Below are positions 25,146 to 34,896 of a stretch of 64,000 nt of DNA, piece after piece (positions within the stretch are counted from its first letter, which is position 1; the number at the start of each line of letters is the position of its first letter). The notes under the pieces were generated by a model. That model was given only the letters and a program-made list of their open reading frames with translations. It was not told where the DNA came from and made no database searches. This DNA is from Neobacillus mesonae (lineage in GTDB: Bacteria; Bacillota; Bacilli; Paenibacillales; Paenibacillaceae): NCBI GenBank assembly GCA_023715865.1, contig JAMBOW010000005.1, positions 124,001 through 188,000 of the forward strand. Direction: 5' to 3'. The position numbers and the translations under genes are program-made.

Positions 25146-26636
25146 TTATTTAATGCCTTTCATCGCTCTTTGGATGATCGGAGAAATCGCAAACAATATG
25201 ATCCCGAGTACGATTGAGATTGCTCCAATAATACCAAAGTACGCCATTTCTGACTCAGGGGAGTAGAGCTTCACAACCTGAGCATTAATCGCCTGTGCAG
25301 CTGCATTAGTCAAGAACCAAAGGCTCATTGTCTGAGCGGAGAAAGCTGCTGGTGCCAATTTTGTGGTAGCAGACAGCCCTACCGGAGATAGACACAGCTC
25401 GCCAAGCACGACGATAAAGTAGCTGAGCACAAGCCACAGCGGGTTAACCAGGCTGTCGCTTCCGCCGAAATAAGCCGGCAGCAGGATGACCAGGAAGGAC
25501 AGACCTGCAAACAGAAGTCCAAGGGAGAACTTTTGCGGAATCGAAGGCTGGCGGTCTCCAAGCTTTACCCACAACCATGCGAAGACCGGTGCCAGAATGA
25601 TAATAAACAGCGGGTTCGCAGATTGGAACCAAGCCGGTGCAATCGTGATGCCTGCGAAATGAAGCTGAGTCCGATTATCTGCATAAGAAGCCAGGATCGT
25701 TGAACCCTGCTCTTGAATTGCCCAGAACATAACGGAAGCAATAAAGAGCGGGATATAAGCGAGTATCCGCGAGCGTTCCACCTTATTTGTCTTTGGACTG
25801 TTGTACATGACAATGAAGTAGGCTGCGGGAATTAAAATACCAAGAATCCCGACGATAAATATAAAGGTGTCGAATGTAAGAATTCCTGTTTGAATACCAA
25901 CGACCGCGAGAATCGCGATCACGATGGCTCCGATAAGAATCCAGGTGTACACTTTCTTTTTCTCTGCAGGAGCGAGCGGGTTCGCTACAACTGTACCGGC
26001 AAGGCCAAGATTTCTTTTCTTGGTTAACATAAATACAACGAGACCCAAGAACATACCTACAGCGGCCACACCGAAACCAAGATGATAGTTGTACTCACCA
26101 AGCGTACCGACGATCAGCGGAGCAAGGAATCCCCCCAAGTTGATCCCCATGTAAAAAATACTGAATCCCGCATCTCGGCGGTCATCTTCCGTTGCATAAA
26201 TATCTCCGACAACACTTGAAACGTTGGGTTTCAAGAGGCCTGTCCCAAGCACGATGAGAACCATGGAAGCAAAGAACATGGGCACGCTGCCCGGAATGGC
26301 AAGCACGATGTGCCCGAACATAATCAGTACACCGCCGTAGAAGACTGCCCTGGACGTACCGAAGACACGGTCGGCTAACCAGCCGCCGATAATACCCGAC
26401 ATGTATACGAGTGAGCCATAGATTGACATGATGGACAAGGCAGTGGACTGGGCAATCCCAAGACCGCCACTTGTTACGGTGTCATACATATAATAGAGAA
26501 GGATTGCTCTCATCCCATAATAAGAGAACCGCTCCCAGAACTCAGTAAAGAAGAGGGTGAACAAGCCCTTCGGATGTCCAAAGAACCCTTTCTGAGGGAC
26601 ACTTTCTACGATGTCCTTTTTCGTGATGTCTGACAT
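25146..26636 (-). CDS. POT/PTR-family proton-coupled di/tripeptide transporter
   Basis: 496 residues and about fourteen helices. POT signatures are present: ExxERFSYYGMRAIL near the start (FWERFSYYGM), GGWLADRVFGTSRAVFYGG in the helix 2-3 loop and FSIFYMGINLGGFLAPL (the PTR2 signature). It is related to DtpT of lactococci and YclF of Bacillus. It imports small peptides with protons. AGGAGG precedes the ATG. Alone in its transcript. Confidence 0.9.
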   Translation of the reverse strand: MSDITKKDIVESVPQKGFFGHPKGLFTLFFTEFWERFSYYGMRAILLYYMYDTVTSGGLGIAQSTALSIMSIYGSLVYMSGIIGGWLADRVFGTSRAVFYGGVLIMFGHIVLAIPGSVPMFFASMVLIVLGTGLLKPNVSSVVGDIYATEDDRRDAGFSIFYMGINLGGFLAPLIVGTLGEYNYHLGFGVAAVGMFLGLVVFMLTKKRNLGLAGTVVANPLAPAEKKKVYTWILIGAIVIAILAVVGIQTGILTFDTFIFIVGILGILIPAAYFIVMYNSPKTNKVERSRILAYIPLFIASVMFWAIQEQGSTILASYADNRTQLHFAGITIAPAWFQSANPLFIIILAPVFAWLWVKLGDRQPSIPQKFSLGLLFAGLSFLVILLPAYFGGSDSLVNPLWLVLSYFIVVLGELCLSPVGLSATTKLAPAAFSAQTMSLWFLTNAAAQAINAQVVKLYSPESEMAYFGIIGAISIVLGIILFAISPIIQRAMKGIK

Positions 26637-27125
26637 GAAATAACCTCCTGTGACTTTTGCTAATCATACCGTCAGATGTTTTTACCTGTCAAAATTTTTG
26701 CAGGAGGTAAAATTAAACATATGTTCATTAACCTGACCCGATTTTGTTATCAGTAAACATGCAGCACTTTAACAGAATTGCTGATATACAAGGTAAAATC
26801 CAGCTAACGGCGGGTTGTATCCTATGTAAACGAAAAAGAATTCTCTTCCGTTTATTTATACCCATGTGCACAAGAAATTAACAAAACAACCAAATAATTT
26901 TAGGGCGACTCGTATGATTTTCATATAACAGTATGCCATCAGCAGCAAAGAGTAATGCAAACAAACGGGTATTTACTGGAATGCTTTGTAACTTTAATAC
27001 ACAAAAGCTAAAATAGGATAAAAAAAGCCCATGTCACATCGATCCGTGTAGAACCTACGGTTCGTGCGCATGAAACTAAATTCTCATAATGAATACAGAC
27101 TCTTGCAATATATGGAGGTACGCTG
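26637..27125. other. 489-bp intergenic region with a short palindrome
   Basis: No supported gene. It holds the divergent promoters of the peptide transporter and the WYL regulator. A perfect inverted repeat GAACC-TAC-GGTTC (27051-27063) lies where the -35 of the WYL gene would be, with CATAAT (27085-27090) as a possible -10. It may be the regulator's own operator. Confidence 0.4.
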
Positions 27126-28040
27126 ATGAATCGCAGAAGACTTACCATAATGAGAATGCTGAACACCCGTAAAAAATATACAGCCAGAGAACTTGCCGAG
27201 CATCTTGAGGTTTCCATCCGCACCATACAGCGGGATCTGGCTGCATTGCAGGAGATGGGTGTGCCGGTATATACCGAAGCCGGTGTTCATGGCGGTTATA
27301 GGGTATTGCAGAATGGTATTTTACCACCTCTTCAGCTTCGTTTACAAGAAGCATATGGAATCTATCTCATGATGGAATTTCTGGAGAAGGTTCAAGATCT
27401 GCCTTATGGTGGTGTTAGAGAGGCGTTAGCAGAATACTATGCTCATGATCTACCTTATGAAGTTCAAGAAAGAATGGATCGGATAAAGGAGCACATTATG
27501 TTCTCGCAATCTGCACCGGTCAGGTCTGCTCCATTCACAACAGAAGTGCTTGATGCTGCTGTTGAAAAGCGAAAGTTATCTTTTCATTATGATGGGAGGA
27601 ACGGTTTGAAGAGGGGAGAGGCCTTTCCACTGGGAATTTACTATGAAAAAGGACATTGGTACATGCCTGGGCAGCAGGACAGCGGCAACATCCTGCTGTA
27701 TAGAGTAGATCGGATGTCAGAGGTAAAGATCGAGGAGGAATGTAATGAAACGATCCCTTCCTTGAAGCAATGGTTAAGCAAAAGAGAGCAGCCTGCAGGA
27801 CATCCTGCGGTCATTTTGTTTACTGATTTTGGACAGCGTCTCGCTGAAAGCGACCCGATGTTTCAAGAGAGGGAAGAGGAGGGCACGGTGTGGCGGGGAG
27901 AGATTCCGGAATCAGAGCTTGCGTATACAGCTCGGCACCTGCTGTCTTACGGGCCGGAAGTGAGAGTCATTGAGCCTGAGTCCCTCAAGGAACAAATTCG
28001 GATGCTGCACAAGAAAAGTCTTGAACAATATGAAGAATAG
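27126..28040 (+). CDS. WYL-domain transcriptional regulator
   Basis: 304 residues. The N-terminal helix-turn-helix of HTH_11 type reads KYTARELAEHLEVSIRTIQRDLAALQ. A middle helical region and a WYL domain (about 140-215) follow; the name motif appears as HWYMPG, followed by LLYRVDRMSEV. Such proteins sense small ligands or nucleic acids. The ribosome site is TGGAGG. No target gene is evident next to it, since the downstream M20 gene is convergent. Confidence 0.85.
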   Translation: MNRRRLTIMRMLNTRKKYTARELAEHLEVSIRTIQRDLAALQEMGVPVYTEAGVHGGYRVLQNGILPPLQLRLQEAYGIYLMMEFLEKVQDLPYGGVREALAEYYAHDLPYEVQERMDRIKEHIMFSQSAPVRSAPFTTEVLDAAVEKRKLSFHYDGRNGLKRGEAFPLGIYYEKGHWYMPGQQDSGNILLYRVDRMSEVKIEEECNETIPSLKQWLSKREQPAGHPAVILFTDFGQRLAESDPMFQEREEEGTVWRGEIPESELAYTARHLLSYGPEVRVIEPESLKEQIRMLHKKSLEQYEE

Positions 28041-28071
28041 CTGCCAAGGCAGTGCTATGGCAGCTATTCTT
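28033..28071. terminator. Long perfect hairpin between convergent genes
   Basis: AAGAATAGCTGCCA (28033-28046) pairs perfectly with TGGCAGCTATTCTT (28058-28071). It overlaps the stop codon of the WYL gene. No T run follows on the plus strand, so it may act as an mRNA 3' end stabiliser rather than a strong terminator. Confidence 0.5.
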
Positions 28072-28111
28072 CAATCCGTTTACGGTTACGGCCTATTTCC
28101 TTATCGATTCC

Positions 28112-29311
28112 TCATTCATTCCACTGTAACAGCTTTTCGGCTGTCCGGACAAAAACTTGTACCCCGTAAGCCAGTGCCTCGTCATCAATGTTAAAGCGGG
28201 CATGGTGATGAGGATAAGTAATTCCTTTATCTTCATTACGGGATCCCACCCTGAAGAAGATTCCAGGTGCTACCTGCTGATAAGCTGAGAAATCCTCGCC
28301 GCCCATTGCAGGCCTGATGAGAGAGATGCATTCGGAGCCGAACAGCTCTTCGGCTGCGTCCTGTACAACCTTGGTTACCTCGGTTTCATTTACAACCGGG
28401 TGGTAGCCGTATTCGTAATCGAGCTTGTACTCGGCATTATGGGCTTCCGTGATGCCTCGTAAAATACGGTGCATCAGCTCGGGAACCTCGCGGCGAACTT
28501 CCGGGGTAAAGCTCCGTACAGTACCTGCAAGCTCCGCAGATCCAGGAATAACATTATATGCCGTGCCGCTTATAAACTTGGTGACAGAAACAACGAGATG
28601 ATCAATCGGATCTATATTGCGTGAAGCGATATATTGGAGATTTGTAACGACTTGTGCTCCGATAGCGATAGGATCCACCGTCATATGAGGATATGCGGCA
28701 TGGCCTCCCTTACCGGTTATTGTCAGGCGGAATGTATCGGGTGAAGCCATGGCAGGACCATAGATGATGCCGATCTGACCAGTAGGCAGATTGGCGTCCA
28801 GATGGCTGCCAACGACATAATCAACACCCTCCATAACGCCGGCCTTCACCATTTCCTGGGCGCCTCCCGGCAGCAGCTCTTCAGCATGCTGGAACAGGAA
28901 TCGGACTTCCCCTTGAAGCTCATCCTTTCGTTCTGACAAAATTTTAGCAACGCCGAGCAGCATAGCGGTATGTCCGTCATGTCCGCAGGCATGCATCACT
29001 CCCTCCTTGACGGAGGCAAAAGGGATATCATTTTCTTCAGTAATGGGCAGTGCGTCCATATCGGCGCGAAGCGCCAGTACTTTACCTGGGGAAGGACCGA
29101 TCAGTCTTGCCATCACACTTGTAGAAGTGGGTCTGCTCAGTTCAAGGCCGGGAAATTGACTGAGCGTATCATAGATAAACTGTGAAGTTTCAACCTCTTC
29201 AAAAGACAGCTCCGGGTGCTGGTGCAAATGTCTTCTCCATTGTATAACCTGCTCTTCAAGCTCATCGGAGAGGGTGCTGACCTTGCTTTGAGATAGGGCA
29301 TCAGTAGACAT
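28112..29311 (-). CDS. M20-family amidohydrolase (N-acyl-amino-acid/hippurate hydrolase type)
   Basis: 399 residues. Metal-binding motifs are in order: ALRADMDALPI, HACGHDGHTAML, FLFQHAEELLPGGA and a late GGEDFSAYQQ. The lid domain spans about 190-305. This is the M20D group, which removes acyl groups from amino acids or hydrolyses hippurate and similar amides in the cytoplasm. GGAGGAGG precedes the ATG. Exact substrate unknown. Confidence 0.88.
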   Translation of the reverse strand: MSTDALSQSKVSTLSDELEEQVIQWRRHLHQHPELSFEEVETSQFIYDTLSQFPGLELSRPTSTSVMARLIGPSPGKVLALRADMDALPITEENDIPFASVKEGVMHACGHDGHTAMLLGVAKILSERKDELQGEVRFLFQHAEELLPGGAQEMVKAGVMEGVDYVVGSHLDANLPTGQIGIIYGPAMASPDTFRLTITGKGGHAAYPHMTVDPIAIGAQVVTNLQYIASRNIDPIDHLVVSVTKFISGTAYNVIPGSAELAGTVRSFTPEVRREVPELMHRILRGITEAHNAEYKLDYEYGYHPVVNETEVTKVVQDAAEELFGSECISLIRPAMGGEDFSAYQQVAPGIFFRVGSRNEDKGITYPHHHARFNIDDEALAYGVQVFVRTAEKLLQWNE

Positions 29312-29426
29312 ATAAATCCTCCTCCATTCATCAGACGATATCTATTCAGTTCGCTTCCTACACTTAAATACCTTCCTAACTATTGATGTAATGTCGTTGA
29401 CTCCCTGTGCTTTACGCTGAACTTTA

Positions 29427-29463
29427 TAAAAAAACAGGCATAGACCTAGGAGGCCTTGCCTGT
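29427..29463 (-). terminator. Terminator of the second iron permease operon
   Basis: ACAGGCAAGG and CTATGCCTGT pair on the minus strand (29463-29434) and are followed by T7. Confidence 0.85.
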
Positions 29464-29485
29464 AATTTCATAAGTTCAAGAATGT

Positions 29486-30532
29486 TTACATTTTCGAACG
29501 TGACAGCAAATATAAGAAGTACGGAGCACCGATAATAGCGACCATAATGCCTGCATGAATTTCGGACGGCTGCATAATGGAGCGGCCCAGTGTATCTGCT
29601 ACCAGCAGAAGCAGTGCTCCTCCAAGTGCGGAGGCAGGCAGTAGCATGTTATGGCTTGGACCAACCAGTCTGCGAGCCAGATGGGGGGCAATGAGTCCAA
29701 TAAATCCGATACCGCCCGTAAAGGCGACGCAGGATGCGGCAAGGCCAACAGCAATCAGAATAAGAAACAGTCTTTCCTTATTCAGCCCGACACCGAGGGA
29801 CATCGCTACATGCTCATCCATCGACAAAGCATCCATCATTCTTGATCGTAGGAAGGCGATGATGATCAGCACGATCACCCATGGAACCAGGACCACAACC
29901 TGATTCCATGTCGAACCCCAAATGCTCCCCGCAAGCCAGCTTGCAATAATATCGTATTTCTCCGGATTCAGGCGGAGCATGACCACGATCATCAGCCCGT
30001 TAACAGCTGCGGTAATGGCAATCCCCGTAAGCACCATCCGGTTGGGGTTCAAGCCGTCCTTTTTGCTGTAGGAAAGGGCATATATAATAGCCGCTATGGC
30101 CACCCCTCCGATAAGAGCGAGAATCGGAAGAAGGAAGGCGGGCGCTTCCGAGTTACTTGAATAAAACGATACATAGATCACGACGACAAAACCTGCTCCC
30201 GTCGTTATTCCGAGTATTCCCGGATCAGCCAGAGCATTGCGGGATACCCCCTGCAGAATGCAGCCGGAGACAGCAAGGCCTGCGCCGACCAGCATTGAAA
30301 TAATAATCCGCGGCATGCGGAATTCGAATAAAATGAGATTTTGCTTAGCTGTTCCATTTCCAATCAGCGTGTTCAGCACTTCAAGCGGGGTCAGCTTTGA
30401 AAATCCAGTATTTATACTTATTAGAGTGAATATGATCATGAGCAGGCTGAAAGTGCCGAGCACAATCCACTGCTTTGTACGCTTTTTGTTTTTGCTGTGC
30501 TGCATCTGCTGTGCAAGTGAATTTCTGGTCAT
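29486..30532 (-). CDS. FecCD-family iron-siderophore permease (second of pair)
   Basis: 348 residues. FecCD motifs: FRMPRIIISMLVGAGLAVSGCILQGV, SLGVGLNKERLFLI and GFIGLIAPHLARRLVG. It starts at the last base of the preceding gene (TAATG), so the two are tightly coupled. No binding protein and no ATPase follow. In Bacillus a comparable pair, YfiZ-YfhA, works with a separately encoded binding protein and the shared ATPase YusV. Confidence 0.9.
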   Translation of the reverse strand: MTRNSLAQQMQHSKNKKRTKQWIVLGTFSLLMIIFTLISINTGFSKLTPLEVLNTLIGNGTAKQNLILFEFRMPRIIISMLVGAGLAVSGCILQGVSRNALADPGILGITTGAGFVVVIYVSFYSSNSEAPAFLLPILALIGGVAIAAIIYALSYSKKDGLNPNRMVLTGIAITAAVNGLMIVVMLRLNPEKYDIIASWLAGSIWGSTWNQVVVLVPWVIVLIIIAFLRSRMMDALSMDEHVAMSLGVGLNKERLFLILIAVGLAASCVAFTGGIGFIGLIAPHLARRLVGPSHNMLLPASALGGALLLLVADTLGRSIMQPSEIHAGIMVAIIGAPYFLYLLSRSKM

Positions 30533-31572
30533 TATAGTCCCCTCCCGGTTTTGCGCGAAATATATAAGAAGAAGGGAACGCCGACAAGCGCAAACAGGGC
30601 GCCAATTGGTGTTTCAAAAGGAGGGTTAATCATGCGTGCGCCAATGTCGGCAAGGAGCATGAGCAGCCCGCCTACCACGGCTGAGCATGGAATGATATAG
30701 CGATAATCTACCCCTACAATATAGCGTACGATATGAGGCACAACCAGACCGACAAATCCGATAGGACCGGCAACCGATACAGCTGCACCGGCGAGAATAA
30801 GAACGATGATTCCTCCAAGAAGCTTAACTATTCCTGTTTTTTGACCGAGTCCGGACGCAATATCGTCCCCAAGACTGATGAGTGTGATGGATCTTGAAAT
30901 CAGCATTGCACCGATCAGTGCTGCAACAATCCATGGAAGCACCCCGATGAGCTGGGACATTTTAATGCCTGCAACTCCGCCTGCAACCCAGTAAGCCAGA
31001 TCCTGGCTTAATTTAAAATGAATCGCGACTCCTTGGCTGAGCGCTGTCAAGAGCGAGGTCACTGCTGCTCCAGCCAACACCAGGCGTACCGGTGTGATCT
31101 TGGCTTTACCAAGATAGCTTGTCCCGTATATAAGACCAGTCGCTACAGCCGCTCCGATAAAGGAGAACAGGATCGTGCCTTCATAGGACATGCCAGGGAA
31201 GAAAGCAAGCGATATAGCAATCATGAATATGGCACCGGCATTAATACCAAGAATCCCGGAGTCGGCAAGCGGATTGCGGGTCATTCCCTGCATGACGGCT
31301 CCTGACACGGCAAAGGCCGCGCCGATAAGCACGTCAGCTAATGAACGGGGAATGCGAAGCTCATGGATAATGGCATGCTGAGTAGAGTCAGGATCGAAGT
31401 GGAAAATCGCATCAATCACAGTGCCCAGGCTGATGTCCGCCGCTCCGACAGCGATAGATACCCCGATAAACAGCACAATAGCGGCGAGTCCGATTACAAA
31501 AGTAAACAGAGCTCGAACCGGTCGGGCTCGAATTTTGGGCTTATGCGGTGTTTCAGTAGGTTTTATGTACAC
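30532..31572 (-). CDS. FecCD-family iron-siderophore permease (first of pair)
   Basis: 346 residues from GTG 31572, chosen because AGGGG lies just upstream and the longer frame to 31617 would run through the Fur box. It has the motifs ELRIPRSLADVLIGAAFAVSGAV, SLGDDIASGLGQKTG and GFVGLVVPHIVRYIVG. It is first gene of a two-gene operon under an upstream Fur site. Confidence 0.88.
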   Translation of the reverse strand: MYIKPTETPHKPKIRARPVRALFTFVIGLAAIVLFIGVSIAVGAADISLGTVIDAIFHFDPDSTQHAIIHELRIPRSLADVLIGAAFAVSGAVMQGMTRNPLADSGILGINAGAIFMIAISLAFFPGMSYEGTILFSFIGAAVATGLIYGTSYLGKAKITPVRLVLAGAAVTSLLTALSQGVAIHFKLSQDLAYWVAGGVAGIKMSQLIGVLPWIVAALIGAMLISRSITLISLGDDIASGLGQKTGIVKLLGGIIVLILAGAAVSVAGPIGFVGLVVPHIVRYIVGVDYRYIIPCSAVVGGLLMLLADIGARMINPPFETPIGALFALVGVPFFLYISRKTGRGL

Positions 31573-31601
31573 GTTAATTACCCCTATTTCATCATCAATA
31601 A

Positions 31602-31616
31602 TGAAAATCATTATCA
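31602..31616 (-). promoter_or_regulatory. Fur box of the second iron permease operon
   Basis: TGAAAATCATTATCA differs from the 7-1-7 consensus at one base. It lies 30 bp upstream of the proposed GTG start. Confidence 0.8.
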
Positions 31617-31760
31617 ATTAGAGATTGTATCAAATACAAGCGTCTAGTTATATGGAAAAATATAATCTAATTACATGGATTAATGTTACTATAGCACACC
31701 CCACACTTTTTATAAAAATTCTAGCGGTGAGCTCGTTGACTGGCAATGATGATCTAGTCG

Positions 31761-32645
31761 TTACTTTTCGAATGGAGGAAGAGTGGTAGAAGGTTGGGAT
31801 TTCAATTTGCGGACATCCGATGGAGGGATGTTCTTTATTTTTTTGAATACCCGGCCAAAGTAAGTCAGATTGGAGAAGCCCACCGCTTCGGCAATTTGCC
31901 CAATACTAAGATCTGTCGTAAGCAGCAGCTGCTCCGCCTCTTGGGTGCGAAGGGTATGAATGTATTCCTTCAGCGTTTTTCCAGTCACCTTTTTGAACAC
32001 ACTGCAAAAATAATTAGGACTTAAGCTCACAAGTCTGGCTGCTTCTGTAACTGTAATTTCCTCCTGGTACCGCTCCCGCAGCAGTCCAAGAAGGCTGGAG
32101 AGATTGTGCGTATCCGGCTGGCGGTAAGCTCGGACCACTGAAACCTGTTCTGCGTGGCGGAAGTACTGCCCAAAAATATGGAGCAATTCGCTCTTTACCA
32201 TCAATTCATAGCCTGGCTGCTTCCTCTCAAATTCTTCGACCAGTCTCAAAAAGGACAAGCTGATGGGCCCCATGCATGCTTCACGGCTCTTGACGATACC
32301 AGGCCATTTTTGTTTGCGGCTGAGATAGGGAAGGAAATAGTGATACTCCGTAATGTCGAGTCCGGTTCCCCTGACAAGCGCCTCGTTAAAGACGATGCAG
32401 ACAAGCCGGGTATCCGGGGACAGCTGCTCTGCTTTGTGAAGCTGTTTTGAATTTACAAAGGCAAGGTCGCCTTTTTCTAAAATGTTAAAATCTCCATCAA
32501 TCTGTAGCTTCACTTTTCCTTCCTTTACGTACACCCATTCCATATGATCATGCCAATGCAGATAGATGCCGGGCACGAAAAAAACATTAATCGGAAACGT
32601 ATGATCCGGTATCCATGTATTTTCCTTATGCGGATGCATCCTCAC
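31761..32645 (-). CDS. AraC-family regulator with cupin sensor domain
   Basis: 294 residues from GTG 32645, which has AAGGAGG eight bases upstream; an ATG at 32669 lies before that site. The N-terminal cupin (LHWHDHMEWVYVKEGKVKLQ) binds a small ligand. The C-terminal double helix-turn-helix reads EITVTEAARLVSLSPNYFCSVFKKVTG and SIGQIAEAVGFSNLTYFGRVFKK. It is divergent from the sugar isomerase/oxidoreductase operon and is the likely regulator of it. Confidence 0.85.
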   Translation of the reverse strand: MRMHPHKENTWIPDHTFPINVFFVPGIYLHWHDHMEWVYVKEGKVKLQIDGDFNILEKGDLAFVNSKQLHKAEQLSPDTRLVCIVFNEALVRGTGLDITEYHYFLPYLSRKQKWPGIVKSREACMGPISLSFLRLVEEFERKQPGYELMVKSELLHIFGQYFRHAEQVSVVRAYRQPDTHNLSSLLGLLRERYQEEITVTEAARLVSLSPNYFCSVFKKVTGKTLKEYIHTLRTQEAEQLLLTTDLSIGQIAEAVGFSNLTYFGRVFKKIKNIPPSDVRKLKSQPSTTLPPFEK

Positions 32646-32735
32646 ATTACATGCCTCCTTACGACTCATTCATACATTTTTCTCAATATATTTCAGCAAA
32701 AGGCCTAATGTCAACGCTATCATTCCTAAAAACTG

Positions 32736-32821
32736 CGTAAGATCGTACGAATATATCGCTATATAGGATATAGCCGCTGCGCTTTGCTTTCAGTACCATA
32801 GTCTTCAGTTATGATCTTACG
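32736..32821. promoter_or_regulatory. Widely spaced inverted repeat in the divergent sugar-operon promoter
   Basis: CGTAAGATC (32736-32744) and GATCTTACG (32813-32821) are exact inverted copies 68 bp apart. They flank the region that must hold the sugar-operon promoter; the second lies just before its ribosome site. It is a candidate looping pair for the AraC protein. Confidence 0.4.
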
Positions 32822-32839
32822 TTATGGGAGGTTATTTTC

Positions 32840-33721
32840 ATGCAAAATATTCGGATTGGAACATTAGTCGGCGGGAGCGATGCGGTGCGTGTTCTGCCTC
32901 AGATTATTCCCCATGGCTTCGAATCCTTCTCTTTAACTTTCTGGCAAACGACAGGAGAGACAAATTTGAAGGAGCTTGCAAAGAAGGTGCGCGAATTGCT
33001 GGATGAGCATCAAATCCCGATTACGAGCCTATCTATCTTTGGCAATCCGCTGACCGGAGAAGGCGGGAATACAGATACGCTGGCAAGCTGGCGCCGTCTG
33101 ATTGAGCATGCAGCTGATTTTGGAACGGATCTTGTTACCGGGTTTACGGGCCGTATGCCTGGGTCTATCGATGAATCCATACCGCGGTATACCGAGGTGT
33201 TTGGTGAGCTCGGCCGTTTTGCAGAGAGCAAGGGGGTTCGTCTTGCTTTTGAGAACTGCAGCATGGATGGAGATTGGAAGAGCGGTGAATGGAATATTGC
33301 TCATAATCCGGCAGCGTGGGAGCTTATGTTCAATGCACTGCCAATGGAAAATATCGGACTGCAGTGGGAGCCCTGTCACCAGATGGTCGGTCTCATTGAT
33401 CCGATTCCGCAGCTGCGAAAATGGGTGGGCAAAGTATTTAATGTGCATGGCAAGGATGCGACGATTGCCTGGGACGTTATTAAGGAGCACGGAATCCACG
33501 GACCGAAGCCTTATGTATGGCACCGTACGCCAGGCTTTGGGGATACTAACTGGACCGATGTTATTTCGATCTTAAGACAGGCAGGCTACACGGGCAGTAT
33601 TGATATTGAAGGATGGCATGATCCAGTGTATCGGGGAGAGCTGGAAATGACGGGGCAGGTTCATGCGCTCCATTATTTGAAGCAGTGCCGCGGCGGAGAT
33701 TTTGTGCCGAATCCGGTCTAG
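32840..33721 (+). CDS. Sugar phosphate isomerase/epimerase (AP endonuclease 2 TIM barrel)
   Basis: 293 residues with the xylose-isomerase-like TIM barrel. Metal ligands are likely Glu in LAFENCSM, then LQWEPCHQMV, HGKDA and the final SIDIEGWHD. Barrel proteins of this kind act on keto sugars or inositol-like compounds (IolE/IolI/Hyi relatives). The start has GGGAGG upstream. Gap of 14 bp to the oxidoreductase gene, so they form an operon; together they would isomerise and oxidise or reduce one carbohydrate. Confidence 0.85.
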   Translation: MQNIRIGTLVGGSDAVRVLPQIIPHGFESFSLTFWQTTGETNLKELAKKVRELLDEHQIPITSLSIFGNPLTGEGGNTDTLASWRRLIEHAADFGTDLVTGFTGRMPGSIDESIPRYTEVFGELGRFAESKGVRLAFENCSMDGDWKSGEWNIAHNPAAWELMFNALPMENIGLQWEPCHQMVGLIDPIPQLRKWVGKVFNVHGKDATIAWDVIKEHGIHGPKPYVWHRTPGFGDTNWTDVISILRQAGYTGSIDIEGWHDPVYRGELEMTGQVHALHYLKQCRGGDFVPNPV

Positions 33722-33735
33722 GGGGAGTGATAGCT

Positions 33736-34755
33736 ATGACTCAAAAGCATAAAATCGTCGTAGCAGGCTGCGGCGGGATGTCAAACACCTGGCTCGATTA
33801 TGCGGCTGCAAGAGATAATGCGGAAATCGTAGGACTGGTTGACTTGTATGAAGAGAGTGCGAAGAACATGGCGGAGCGAAGAAGCCTGCAGGTGCCGACA
33901 TTCACCGATCTGCATGCAGCCCTTGAAGCGACAGATGCAAATCTTGTTTTCGACTGCACGATTCCCGCCAGCCATAAACAGATTGTCACTACTGCGATGC
34001 TGGCCGGATGTGATGTATTTGGTGAGAAGCCCATGGCAGAGAGCTTCGAGGATGCCAAGGAGATCGTTACGGTAAGCCAAGAGACAGGGAAAAGGTATGC
34101 GGTCATGCAAAATCGCCGGTATCTCAAACCCATTCGCGCGCTCCGTGATTTTGTGCACAGCGGTAAGATCGGACAGATCGGCTCGGTTCATGCCGACTTC
34201 TTTCTCGGCCCGAGATTTGGCGGATTTCGGGATGCCATGGATAGCCCGCTCATCATCGACATGGCTATTCATACCTTTGATCAAGCACGTTTTATTACGG
34301 GTGCTAAACCGGTATCTGTGTATTGTCATGAATACAATCCGGAAGGGTCCTGGTATCAGGGGAACGCGTCCGCCATCTGTATTTTCGAAATGAGCGACGG
34401 CTCTGTATTCAGTTACCGGGGTTCATGGTCCGCTATAGGCTTAAACACATCTTGGGAAGCAGACTGGCGGGTTATCGGCAGTAGAGGAACTGCACGCTGG
34501 GACGGGTTCCGAATGCCTGCTTCTGAGTATCTTCAGGAGCAGGGAGGTACAGGTTTTTTTCATGAGGTGGAACATACAGATATAGAAGGCAGCTGGAACG
34601 GGCGCGAAGGGCATACCGGGTGTCTTGACGAAATGTTTCTCGCATTGGAGGAAGGAAGACCGGCGGAAACGGATTGTACGGACAATATATATAGCATGGC
34701 GATGGTCTTCGGTGCGATCGAAAGTGCAAAGTCAGGGAGAAAGGTTTATCTGTGA
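33736..34755 (+). CDS. Gfo/Idh/MocA-family oxidoreductase
   Basis: 339 residues from ATG 33736, preceded by GGGGGAG. It has an N-terminal Rossmann fold (KIVVAGCGGMSNTWL) and the GEKPMAES motif with the catalytic Lys. The C-terminal alpha/beta domain includes GGFRDAMDSPLIIDMAIHTFDQ with the usual Asp/His pair. It uses NAD(P) on a sugar or inositol. Last gene of the AraC-controlled pair. Substrate unknown; the nearby rhamnogalacturonan enzyme does not settle it. Confidence 0.87.
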   Translation: MTQKHKIVVAGCGGMSNTWLDYAAARDNAEIVGLVDLYEESAKNMAERRSLQVPTFTDLHAALEATDANLVFDCTIPASHKQIVTTAMLAGCDVFGEKPMAESFEDAKEIVTVSQETGKRYAVMQNRRYLKPIRALRDFVHSGKIGQIGSVHADFFLGPRFGGFRDAMDSPLIIDMAIHTFDQARFITGAKPVSVYCHEYNPEGSWYQGNASAICIFEMSDGSVFSYRGSWSAIGLNTSWEADWRVIGSRGTARWDGFRMPASEYLQEQGGTGFFHEVEHTDIEGSWNGREGHTGCLDEMFLALEEGRPAETDCTDNIYSMAMVFGAIESAKSGRKVYL

Positions 34756-34896
34756 GGGAATGCGCATCAATTCTAATTCAATCTCATCCTCGGTGCATAT
34801 TGATTATAAATTGTTTTTTACTGGCTGATATTATTGCCCGCCGTTGTTTGGATATGCTACATTTACATTAACTTTTACAAGAACGGAGGGTTACGT

